A stretch of 64,000 nucleotides of DNA from Micavibrio_A sp964539025 (GTDB lineage: Bacteria > Pseudomonadota > Alphaproteobacteria > Micavibrionales > Micavibrionaceae), in NCBI GenBank assembly GCA_964539025.1, contig CAZIFA010000002.1, forward strand, positions 62,001-126,000, given 5' to 3'. The notes beneath the pieces were generated by a model. The model saw only the letters and a list, made by a program, of their open reading frames with translations, searched no databases and had not been told where the DNA came from. Of the stretch, positions 26,210 through 34,082 are shown piece after piece. The first letter of the stretch is position 1; each line of letters starts with the position of its first letter. A program made the translations under genes and the position numbers.

Positions 26210-27375
26210 CGCGGTTTTACAACCTGTTCCAACCTGTTCAGCGATTCGATCAATCGCTGCTCGGATACCGCAAAGCACATGCGGATCCAGCCCTGACAAC
26301 ACACGCCAAACGCGCATCCCGGTGCAAGGCTCAATCCCGCCTCATCGATCAATTGTTTTGAAAGTTTCAGGCAGTCTTCTTCGCCTTCGACATGGAAGAA
26401 GGCATAAAAAGCCGCAGGCGGGCGCGTCATCGTGATACGGCCGTTGGTGCTGAATCTATCCATCACGATATCGAGATTTGATTTCCACAAATCCAATTGC
26501 TCCGCAATAAACGGCTCACCATGACGAAGCGCCGCAACACCCGCGAGCTGCGCATAGGTCGGCGGACCCATATTGTTATAGAGCGCGATATCACGCACGG
26601 CAGGCTCGGAATCCGCAGGCCCCACCAGCCAGCCAAGCCGCCATCCCGTCATCGCATAGGATTTTGAAAAACTGTTGATGACGAACACGCGATCATCCGG
26701 TTTGGCATGGTCTAGGAAAGACGCGCTGCGTTTTGTGCCGTAGACTGTGCGCGCATAAACCTCATCCGCAATAATCCAGATGCCGCGCTCGCGGGCATAA
26801 TCGAGCAGTTCTTTTATCTCATGCGATTGCAGCATCCAGCCCGTCGGGTTGGCGGGCGTGACGACGAGAATCGCTTTCGTGCGCTCGGTCACCGCATCGA
26901 ACAGACGGTTCATGTCGAGATGCCAACCTGTGCCTTCAACGTGATCCAGCGCCACCTGCACCGTCTTTGCCTGCGTCAATTCGATCGCGCCGAGCAAATT
27001 TTTCCAGATCGGCGTGATGGCAACAACCTCATCGCCTTCTTCGAGCAGCACATTCATGGCAAGATACATCGCGGTCGTGCCGGATGACGTCGCATAAATG
27101 CGGTTGGTGGGAATGTTCAAATTGTAATGCTGCGAATAATAGTTGGAAACTTCCTGACGAAATTCCGGCAGGCCCAGAACGGGGCCATAAAATGTTTTGC
27201 CATCCTGCATCGCCTTGGTCGCCGCCTCGGCGATAAAGTCCGGAGTCTTCAGACTGCCCTCGCCCTGCGCCAGTGAAATAACGCCGGGCTTGGTCCAACC
27301 GTAGCGGAGCATTTCCGCGCCCTGGTTGGGCGATAGCGTGGAGAAAAGGGATCGGTAGGGTTTGGGTTCGTTCAT
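26206..27375 (-). CDS. Class I/II pyridoxal-phosphate aminotransferase
   Basis: About 389 residues. The fold-type I layout is clear: ATSSGTTAMYLAMN near the PLP phosphate site, VVTPANPTGWMLQSHE, IIADEVYARTVYG with the Asp that contacts the PLP ring, NSFSKSYAMTGWRLGW with the PLP lysine, and a C-terminal RMCFA arginine for the substrate carboxylate. It belongs with aspartate/aromatic-type aminotransferases, but the substrate is open. In-frame starts exist at 27375 (MNEPKPYRS), about 27417 (MSTSGS, with an AGGCGG upstream) and 27435; the first begins nearest to conserved sequence. It converges on the anti-sigma gene. Confidence 0.85.
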   Translation of the reverse strand: MNEPKPYRSLFSTLSPNQGAEMLRYGWTKPGVISLAQGEGSLKTPDFIAEAATKAMQDGKTFYGPVLGLPEFRQEVSNYYSQHYNLNIPTNRIYATSSGTTAMYLAMNVLLEEGDEVVAITPIWKNLLGAIELTQAKTVQVALDHVEGTGWHLDMNRLFDAVTERTKAILVVTPANPTGWMLQSHEIKELLDYARERGIWIIADEVYARTVYGTKRSASFLDHAKPDDRVFVINSFSKSYAMTGWRLGWLVGPADSEPAVRDIALYNNMGPPTYAQLAGVAALRHGEPFIAEQLDLWKSNLDIVMDRFSTNGRITMTRPPAAFYAFFHVEGEEDCLKLSKQLIDEAGLSLAPGCAFGVCCQGWIRMCFAVSEQRLIESLNRLEQVVKPR

Positions 27376-27506
27376 ATCATTAACTTTATTCAATATTGTG
27401 CTGCCTGATGTACTCATGATGCAATCCGCCTGCAAGAAATTATTGGTTTTTGGGGATTTTTTGGCTAATTCGCGCCCTGTGCGCTATGTCGGGAGATATT
27501 TGCGGG

Positions 27507-27605
27507 CTAACCCGCAGCGGCTGCGGAGGCGGCAGCGGACGCAGCAGCACAAGCGGCCATGGCGGCGGCTTTCGTATATTGGCTGTCTGCGTTGAAGTTC
27601 ATCAT
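27507..27605 (-). CDS. Possible 32-residue alanine-rich peptide
   Basis: A short frame directly downstream (8 bp) of the hypothetical gene that ends at 27614: MMNFNADSQYTKAAAMAACA followed by an Ala/Ser run ending in Gly and TAG. There is no ribosome binding site (the leader reads CCCCC), so evidence for translation is weak. The alanine-coding triplets make the DNA low-complexity and GC-rich. Confidence 0.2.
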   Translation of the reverse strand: MMNFNADSQYTKAAAMAACAAASAAASAAAAG

Positions 27606-27613
27606 GGGGGTTA

Positions 27614-28501
27614 TTAGGGCACAAGTTCTCGGTTAAACGCAAGCGGTAAATTCGGCAATTCCCGAATACTCAAGGGGTAAAAGTCCCATGCGGCCACGCG
27701 AAAAATGTTCTGTGAACGCGGCCTATCTTTATCGGATTGACCCAATTTATCTACGAATACATTAACTTTCTCCAGCATCCCATCTACCACCGCCAAAGCA
27801 TCTCTACAAAAAACTTTTGAATAGAGGATCTGCCCCATGGTCAAGCCATTGCGTGCAAGCTGCCCTGTTTCTATACGAATTTTTACGCCTTGGGCCTCTG
27901 ACGCTTCCATAGAAATAAACCAGGAATGTGCTTGGACATTGCGGATAGCTATCTCCGCGGCATCAATGCGGGAAGAGAATATTCTTTGCAGCAACTGCGC
28001 TGGCTTCGTATTGTTATAACCAAGTGCTGTCTTTTCGCGACGGCCAACCTGCCTATCGGATCTTACCAGTTTTCCTATATCGTCTTCATATGTTTTGCTA
28101 TTAAACGCGCGCCTTAAATCCGGAGCGTGCAATCTTGCTCGGATTTGATTTGCCTGTCGCATATATCTGCTAAAGGCGATCATATCATTCTCCATGTTCG
28201 TACGAACCCAAGCCGCCCCTTCTGGACCTATCACTTCGCTATATCTGTCCAGTAGTACGTTCAGAGTATTGGCCACGCGCATCATCTGCAGGCCATTGCC
28301 GATAACCGCCCGTTGATAATCGATTTGATTTTTGGTCGCGCCGGGGGAACGGCGCACAAACATGAACGTGCGCGTCTGCGGCGGTTTGGCAGTTAAATTC
28401 GGGTGATTAGAAAAGACATCGTTGGAAAATCGCCGAAGCGCCGCGAACTCTGTGTTAGCGGTTCCAAGCTTATACAAAAGGTCTTCGTATGCCTGAGACA
28501 T
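27614..28501 (-). CDS. Hypothetical cytoplasmic protein, no family recognised
   Basis: 295 residues, largely helical and rich in Arg/Asn, with no signal peptide or membrane helix. The N terminus is MSQAYEDLLYKLGTANTEFA and the C terminus SIRELPNLPLAFNRELVP. No catalytic motif is visible. It is more AT-rich than the aminotransferase and acetoacetyl-CoA synthetase genes beside it and is flanked by non-coding DNA on both sides, which suggests acquired cargo. The frame is long and unbroken, so a real gene is likely, but nothing supports a function. Confidence 0.6.
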   Translation of the reverse strand: MSQAYEDLLYKLGTANTEFAALRRFSNDVFSNHPNLTAKPPQTRTFMFVRRSPGATKNQIDYQRAVIGNGLQMMRVANTLNVLLDRYSEVIGPEGAAWVRTNMENDMIAFSRYMRQANQIRARLHAPDLRRAFNSKTYEDDIGKLVRSDRQVGRREKTALGYNNTKPAQLLQRIFSSRIDAAEIAIRNVQAHSWFISMEASEAQGVKIRIETGQLARNGLTMGQILYSKVFCRDALAVVDGMLEKVNVFVDKLGQSDKDRPRSQNIFRVAAWDFYPLSIRELPNLPLAFNRELVP

Positions 28502-28547
28502 GCCCAGACTATATGTATTTTATTACATTATGTCAATTATATAGACA

Positions 28548-30515
28548 CTAGCCTTTTAGTGCTGGAATATCCCGATACAGATCAAGGGCTTCTGGGTTGG
28601 CCAAAGCCTCTATATTTTTAATTTTTCGGCCAGCAATCACGTCCCGAACGGCAATTTCGGTGATTTTTCCCGATTTTGTACGGGGAATATCCGTGATTTG
28701 AATGATTTTCGCCGGAACATGGCGCGGTGATGCCCCTGTTTTGATCTGTTTTTTGATTTTTTCAGCCAAAACATCGTCCAGTTTCACGCCGGATTTCAGT
28801 TTTACAAACAAAATGATGCGCACATCGCCATCCCAATCCTGTCCGACCGCAATACTTTCCATCACATCGGGAATCTGTTCTACCTGACGGTAAATTTCCG
28901 CCGTTCCGATACGTACACCACCCGGATTTAAGGTCGCGTCAGAGCGTCCATGGATGATCAACCCGTTATGCTTTGTGCGTTCAATCCAGTCACCATGACA
29001 CCAGATGTTATCAAACCGCTCGAAATAGGCAGACCTGTACTTCGCATTGTCCGGATCGTTCCAGAACATGACCGGCATACACGGGAATGGCTTCGTACAG
29101 ACAAGTTCGCCGGACCCCGCGCCCGCCGGAATCGGTTTGCCGTCATCATCAAAAACATTGACCGCCATGCCTAGACCGGGCCCCTGTATTTCACCGCGGT
29201 ACACCGGGCTGATCGGGTTGCCCAGAACGAAGGTGGAAACGATATCCGTGCCACCCGAGAGCGAGTTGAGATGGACATCTTTCTTGATATTGTTATAGAC
29301 GTAATCGAAACTTTCATGAACCAGCGGCGATCCGGTCGAACCTATCACGCGTAAATCTGATAAATCATTATCACGTCCCGGCTTTAAACCATTCACTTTC
29401 AAAGCATCTATGTATTTTGCGGAAGTGCCGAACAGCATCGTTTTGTGCTTGGATGTGAACTCCCACAAAACATTTCCGTCAGGGTAAAAAGGTGAACCGT
29501 CGAACAATAAAAGTGTCGCGCCCGACGCCAGACCGGTGATGAGCCAATTCCACATCATCCAGCCGCAGGTCGTAAAATAAAATATCCTGTCCCCGCTCTT
29601 AACATTTGTGTGAAGCTGATGTTCTTTCAAATGCTGAAGCAATGTGCCGCCATGGCCATGGACGATGCATTTGGGAATACCGGTCGTGCCGGATGAAAAC
29701 ATGATTACCAGAGGATGGTTAAACTCGACTCTCTCGAAGCTCATATCCTTGGCTGGCGCAAAATTCGTGCAAAGCACCGAATTGGGCAGAAAAGAATGAT
29801 CTGGTTTGTCGCTCGTAAAGGGTACGACGACGATATGTTCGAGTCCTTTTAAGTGCGGGTACACCTCTTTGACCTTAGACAGGCAATCGATGGTTTTGCC
29901 GTTGTAGAAATAGCCATCGACGCTGATTAAAACTTTAGGTTCGATCTGCCCGAACCTGTCGATCAATCCCTGTACGCCAAAGTCTGGCGAAGCCGACGAC
30001 CAGATCGCGCCGAGTGAGGCGGTGGCCAGACAGGCTATGATAGTTTCGGGCATATTGGGCATGTAGGCCGCCACGCGGTCGCCCTTGCGTACGCCCCATG
30101 TACGAAGCTGTGTCTGCCATGTGGCAACCTGCTCGTACAGATCTTTAAAACTGATAGTACGCTCACGGCCCAATTCATCGCGGAAAATCATCGCGGGAGC
30201 ATCATCGCGGCGTTTGAGAAGGTTTTCGGCATAGTTTAGGCGGGCGTTCGGATAAAATTTCGCGCCCGGCATCTTATCGCCGTCCCGTAGAATAACATCG
30301 CCCTTATCGCCAATGATGCCCGTGAAATCCCACACAGCGTCCCAGAATTTCTCGGGATTATCGACGGACCATTGCCAGAATGCCGTATAATCCAGTGTGT
30401 TATGGCCCAATTTACGCATAAACTGCGCTAAGTTAGTTTTTTCCGGTTCTGACGGGGTCCATAGGGGCTGGTCGGACATGGTTATATCCTGCTGGAAAGT
30501 TTGACCGGATGACAT
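28548..30515 (-). CDS. aacS: Acetoacetyl-CoA synthetase
   Basis: Activates acetoacetate to acetoacetyl-CoA using ATP, allowing use of ketone bodies or polyhydroxybutyrate breakdown products. 655 residues, the family length. The N terminus has PGAKFYPNARLNYAENLL. The ATP motif is VIMFSSGTTGIPKCIVHGHG, then TTCGWMMWNWLITGL (typical of this branch), IHGRSDATLNPGGVRIG and the acyl-adenylation lysine in RTKSGKITEIAV. Starts at 30515 (AAGGA upstream) and at 30479 (AGGA upstream) are both plausible. It is divergent from the dsbD-like gene. No CoA-transferase or thiolase gene is adjacent. Confidence 0.93.
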   Translation of the reverse strand: MSSGQTFQQDITMSDQPLWTPSEPEKTNLAQFMRKLGHNTLDYTAFWQWSVDNPEKFWDAVWDFTGIIGDKGDVILRDGDKMPGAKFYPNARLNYAENLLKRRDDAPAMIFRDELGRERTISFKDLYEQVATWQTQLRTWGVRKGDRVAAYMPNMPETIIACLATASLGAIWSSASPDFGVQGLIDRFGQIEPKVLISVDGYFYNGKTIDCLSKVKEVYPHLKGLEHIVVVPFTSDKPDHSFLPNSVLCTNFAPAKDMSFERVEFNHPLVIMFSSGTTGIPKCIVHGHGGTLLQHLKEHQLHTNVKSGDRIFYFTTCGWMMWNWLITGLASGATLLLFDGSPFYPDGNVLWEFTSKHKTMLFGTSAKYIDALKVNGLKPGRDNDLSDLRVIGSTGSPLVHESFDYVYNNIKKDVHLNSLSGGTDIVSTFVLGNPISPVYRGEIQGPGLGMAVNVFDDDGKPIPAGAGSGELVCTKPFPCMPVMFWNDPDNAKYRSAYFERFDNIWCHGDWIERTKHNGLIIHGRSDATLNPGGVRIGTAEIYRQVEQIPDVMESIAVGQDWDGDVRIILFVKLKSGVKLDDVLAEKIKKQIKTGASPRHVPAKIIQITDIPRTKSGKITEIAVRDVIAGRKIKNIEALANPEALDLYRDIPALKG

Positions 30516-30603
30516 GATAATTCCTTTTTGATGAAGAGCCTAGAGGTGGACTCCCGCACCCAATAGGCTAGATTACTTTGGTAACCAAATCATGAAGGTT
30601 GGC

Positions 30604-32712
30604 ATGTCCTCGAAGTTCTTTTTATCCCTTGGCCTAATTTTTTCATTTTTAATTGTATTTTCAAATACTTCGCCTTCCTTCGCCGCCGATAATGGCGGCA
30701 AGCATACGGTCGTTCGCCTTCTGCCCGAAAAAACAACGCTCAAAGGCGGCGAGACGGTTACGATCGGGATAGAACATGAAATCGAACCCGGCTGGCATAT
30801 TTACTGGCTCAATCCCGGTGATTCCGGAATCGCGCCGCGCATTCAATGGAAAAATCCGGATATCAAGGCCGCGCCGATTCAATGGCCAACTCCAAAAAAA
30901 CTTCCACTCGGCCCCCTGACCAATTTCGGTTATGAGGGCAATGTCGTGCTGCTGCAAGACATCACGCTGCCCGAAAAATTGCCTGATGGCCCGCTTAAAA
31001 TTTCCGCGACGCTCGATCTTCTGGTCTGTCATGAAATTTGCATTCCTGAATCACACGAAGTTTCTTTTTTCATCAATGACGGGCCTGATAATGATGACGA
31101 GAATTACTACGCAACCAACGCCATCGAACGCGCCCGTACATTCCTGCCTCTCGATATGGGCTGGGCGACGACGATGGCCGAGGCCGACGGCGATCTTATC
31201 GTCACCGTGAACAGTGATACCCCAAGCGCGTTCACAAATCTGAAAAGCATCGATCTGTTCCCCGAAGAATGGGGTCTTATTCTCAACACGCAAAAAACCC
31301 GCACAGATAAAAAAGTATCTACCCTCACGCTACATCACGCACGGGGCGACCGCGCGCTGGCCGATGTCCCCGTCTCCAAGCTCGTGATTGCCTATGACGA
31401 TGCGCAAGGCCAGCGCAAAGCCGTGCGTGTCTCCACGCTCGCTGGCGCAGGCGATCCGGCGGCTTCCGCCAATATCGGTTTTATCGAAGCCATTCTTTTT
31501 GCGCTGCTCGGCGGAATTATCTTGAACCTGATGCCGTGCGTGTTCCCCGTGCTTTCCATGAAAGCACTCAGTCTTGCACAAATGAAAGACAAGGAAATTG
31601 GGATAGCACGTAAACACGGTATCGCCTATACGCTCGGCATCCTCGCCTGCTTTGCATTGATCGCGGGAATTTTAATCGCGCTTAAAGCTGGCGGCGCACA
31701 GATAGGATGGGGATTTCAGTTACAGCATCCTAGCATCACACTCTTCCTGGCCTATCTCTTTTTCGTGCTCGGTCTTAATCTTTCAGGATATTTTGACATC
31801 GATTTGGGTTTATCCAATGCAGGGCAGAAACTTACCGCACATTCCAGCCTCTCCGGATCGTTCTTCACCGGCGCGCTCGCAACGCTCGTAGCAACGCCCT
31901 GCACCGCGCCGTTCATGGGCGTGGCGATGGGATACGCGCTTATCCAACCTTATTACATCGCAATCACCATCTTCCTCGCGCTCGGCTTCGGGTTGGCGTT
32001 TCCTTATCTGGCACTGACATTCATTCCCGCCGTGCGGCACATTCTTCCCAAGCCCGGTGCATGGATGGAACGCTTGCGTCAATTCCTTGCCTTCCCGATG
32101 TTCGCATCCGCCTGTTGGCTCATCTGGGTCTTGTCACAGCAGATCAGTCATATGGGACAATTCGCGGCGCTGCTCGGCATGCTCGCCATCGCGTTCGGTA
32201 TATGGCTTTGGAAATACCGTCCGGCGCATATAGCCGGGCATTTGTTTTATACAACCGTGGTAATCGCCTGTCTCGCATTTGTGATTTCGACCTTCTTCAC
32301 GATGCGCCCCATCGAAAATAACCCCGCAACGGAAATAGAAAAATCACAAAACTGGGAAGATTTTAGTCAGACAAAACTACAAGAATATCTTCAAGACGAT
32401 GATCCCGTCTTCGTTAACATGACCGCTGCTTGGTGCATCACCTGCAAGGTGAATGAAAAAGTCGCGTTGAACACGGAAAACACGCGCGCATTATTTGCTG
32501 CGAATAAAATTAAATATCTCAAAGGCGATTGGACGAACCAGAATCCAGAAATCACCGCTTTCTTGGAAGAGTATGACCGCAGCGGCGTTCCGCTCTACGT
32601 CTATTACGGACCACGGCTCGAAAAGCATGGCGTACGGCCCGAACCTGTCGTCCTGCCCCAGATTCTGACCCCCGGATTGGTTGAAAACGCCATAACATCA
32701 AAAGGAGACTAA
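30604..32712 (+). CDS. dsbD: DsbD/ScsB-like thiol:disulphide reductase
   Basis: Moves reducing power from cytoplasmic thioredoxin across the membrane to periplasmic thiols. About 702 residues in three parts: a signal peptide and N-terminal beta domain with a CHEIC cysteine pair (LLVCHEICIPE, ~residues 140-150); a membrane core with LNLMPCVFPVLSMKAL and ATPCTAPFMG cysteines; and a C-terminal thioredoxin domain with AAWCITCKVNEK (~residue 615). The long N-terminal domain is closer to ScsB-type than to E. coli DsbD. The ATG at 30604 has AAGG just upstream; another in-frame ATG lies at 30592. It ends 2 bp before a secreted thioredoxin-fold gene, its probable partner. Confidence 0.9.
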   Translation: MSSKFFLSLGLIFSFLIVFSNTSPSFAADNGGKHTVVRLLPEKTTLKGGETVTIGIEHEIEPGWHIYWLNPGDSGIAPRIQWKNPDIKAAPIQWPTPKKLPLGPLTNFGYEGNVVLLQDITLPEKLPDGPLKISATLDLLVCHEICIPESHEVSFFINDGPDNDDENYYATNAIERARTFLPLDMGWATTMAEADGDLIVTVNSDTPSAFTNLKSIDLFPEEWGLILNTQKTRTDKKVSTLTLHHARGDRALADVPVSKLVIAYDDAQGQRKAVRVSTLAGAGDPAASANIGFIEAILFALLGGIILNLMPCVFPVLSMKALSLAQMKDKEIGIARKHGIAYTLGILACFALIAGILIALKAGGAQIGWGFQLQHPSITLFLAYLFFVLGLNLSGYFDIDLGLSNAGQKLTAHSSLSGSFFTGALATLVATPCTAPFMGVAMGYALIQPYYIAITIFLALGFGLAFPYLALTFIPAVRHILPKPGAWMERLRQFLAFPMFASACWLIWVLSQQISHMGQFAALLGMLAIAFGIWLWKYRPAHIAGHLFYTTVVIACLAFVISTFFTMRPIENNPATEIEKSQNWEDFSQTKLQEYLQDDDPVFVNMTAAWCITCKVNEKVALNTENTRALFAANKIKYLKGDWTNQNPEITAFLEEYDRSGVPLYVYYGPRLEKHGVRPEPVVLPQILTPGLVENAITSKGD

Positions 32713-32714
32713 CG

Positions 32715-33314
32715 ATGATGAAAACTTTACTGCTGGCCTTATTTCTGGCCTTCGCTGCCGTTCCCGCTTACGCCGCGATTGAAATCGGCAAACCCGCGCC
32801 TGATTTTACGGGTACGGATTCCAACGGCAAATCGCACAAGCTCTCCGACTACAAAGGCAAGATCGTCGTACTGGAATGGACCAACCCGCTCTGCCCGTTT
32901 GTCGTGAAGCATTACGATTCCGGCAACATGCAAAAGCTGCAGGAAGAATTTACGGGGAAAGATGTCGTATGGCTCTCGATCAATTCCTCCGCCGCTGGCA
33001 AGGAAGGCAATCAGAACGGCGAAGACGCCAACAAATACATGAACGAAAAAGGCGCAAAATCCACCGCCCGTATTCTTGATCCGTCGGGCGAAATCGGCAA
33101 ACTCTACGATGCCAAAACCACGCCACATATGTTCGTGATCGATAAGGACGGCAACGTTGCCTATAAAGGCGCCATCGACGATAACGAGAGCGCCAAGCAG
33201 GAAACGATTCCAACAGCCAAGAACTATGTGAAGGCCGCGCTGGATTCATTGATGGAAGGCAAACCCGTCGAAACCGCCCAGACCAAACCTTACGGTTGTT
33301 CGGTGAAGTACTAA
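32715..33314 (+). CDS. Secreted thioredoxin-fold / peroxiredoxin-like protein
   Basis: 199 residues with a signal peptide (MMKTLLLALFLAFAAVP, cut after AYA) and an AhpC/TSA-type fold: IGKPAPDFTGTDSNGKSHKL, then VLEWTNPLCPFVVKHY with a single active-type cysteine, and TTPHMFVIDKDGNVAYKGAI. The lone Cys in NPLCPFV sits where thioredoxins have CxxC, and a second Cys is near the C terminus (KPYGCSVKY). It starts 2 bp after dsbD with GGAG inside the dsbD end, so the two are an operon. It probably receives electrons from the DsbD-like protein in the periplasm and may act as peroxidase or thiol reductase. Confidence 0.85.
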   Translation: MMKTLLLALFLAFAAVPAYAAIEIGKPAPDFTGTDSNGKSHKLSDYKGKIVVLEWTNPLCPFVVKHYDSGNMQKLQEEFTGKDVVWLSINSSAAGKEGNQNGEDANKYMNEKGAKSTARILDPSGEIGKLYDAKTTPHMFVIDKDGNVAYKGAIDDNESAKQETIPTAKNYVKAALDSLMEGKPVETAQTKPYGCSVKY

Positions 33315-33326
33315 TCAGATACGAAC

Positions 33327-33357
33327 AAAAAAGCCGGGGACATTCCCGGCTTTTTTA
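33327..33357. terminator. Bidirectional intrinsic terminator
   Basis: GCCGGG-GACATT-CCCGGC (33333-33350) has A runs on the left and a TTTTTT run on the right, serving the dsbD operon and the small convergent gene. Confidence 0.9.
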
Positions 33358-33522
33358 TTATCCAACATCCGGAGGAGTGTGGAAACTCTCCCAATGTTTA
33401 AGAGGAACTTTATGGCCCTCTGGCTTTTGAGGAGTTGTTGGCTTCAACGTAGAATCAGATGCGTCTTCAAATCCTGTTTTCGGTTTTGTATCGGTTTTAA
33501 TACCGTCATTCTCAGTACCCAT
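33358..33522 (-). CDS. Small hydrophilic protein (54 residues), unknown
   Basis: The ATG at 33520-33522 follows a strong ribosome binding site (AAAAAGGAGTG). The product is hydrophilic and probably disordered, rich in Lys, Thr, Pro and Asp (MGTENDGIKTDTKPKTGFED ... ESFHTPPDVG). No signal peptide or known motif is present. The clear ribosome binding site and placement right against a terminator are the reasons for calling it real. The frame is open further upstream to 33573, but those residues look like leader DNA. Confidence 0.6.
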   Translation of the reverse strand: MGTENDGIKTDTKPKTGFEDASDSTLKPTTPQKPEGHKVPLKHWESFHTPPDVG

Positions 33523-33614
33523 ATTAAACACTCCTTTTTGATGATATGACAATGTAGACCGCTCTAGCCCCATCTTTCAACGGAATTTCACAGCGTTGGC
33601 AGTCCAAAATTTTC

Positions 33615-33643
33615 TTGACAAACTATGAATTAATTCCTATATT
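33615..33643 (+). promoter_or_regulatory. Near-consensus sigma-70 promoter
   Basis: TTGACA (33615-33620), a 17-base spacer, and TATATT (33638-33643). It is the best housekeeping promoter seen in the window. Transcription would start near 33650, giving a ~430-base leader before the histidine kinase at 34083. Confidence 0.65.
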
Positions 33644-33692
33644 GGGTGATGATTTCACACAACGCCCAGCCCAGCCCCCAAATCCACCACCC

Positions 33693-33760
33693 TGTCATCC
33701 TGAAGGAGCCGCAGGCGACTGAAGGATCTCAGGGGATCCTTCGCTGCGCTCAGGATGACA
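33693..33760. repeat. 68 bp palindromic element upstream of the histidine kinase
   Basis: TGTCATCCTGA (33693-33703) and its exact complement (33750-33760) bound the element. Inside, GAAGGATC and GATCCTTC (33721-33728, 33735-33742) form a perfect hairpin. It has the same length and design as the element at 19194-19261. Confidence 0.8.
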
Positions 33761-34082
33761 TCGGGGTAAATGTTGGCCAACATCACCCGCAATTTTCAAA
33801 ATACGCGGAACGAACTAGACAGACATCATGGAAAATCAATAACTTAAGTTTTACCTCATATACGGGCCGCATCGCTGCGCCGGAAAAATCACGACAAACG
33901 AACTATTGGACTTATCCAAAAAATCGGCAAAACGAACTGAGCAAATTCAGATTCCGGAAAATAGAACAGCGCGTCCCGCAACCTTCCACGCCTTTTACGC
34001 GCAACGACCCACTCTTTTATGCTATGAAAAAAGAAGCGATTCGGCTTAGAATCATCCACAGATTTACCCACCGGTTTTCCTC
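33761..34082. other. Leader region without recognised gene
   Basis: This 322-base stretch lies between the palindromic element and the histidine kinase. A frame reads through it from 33646 to 34104, but its composition is not protein-like and it overlaps the kinase start. A short direct repeat (AACGAACTA / AACGAACTG, ~33808, ~33897 and ~33932) is the only structure noticed. Confidence 0.4.
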
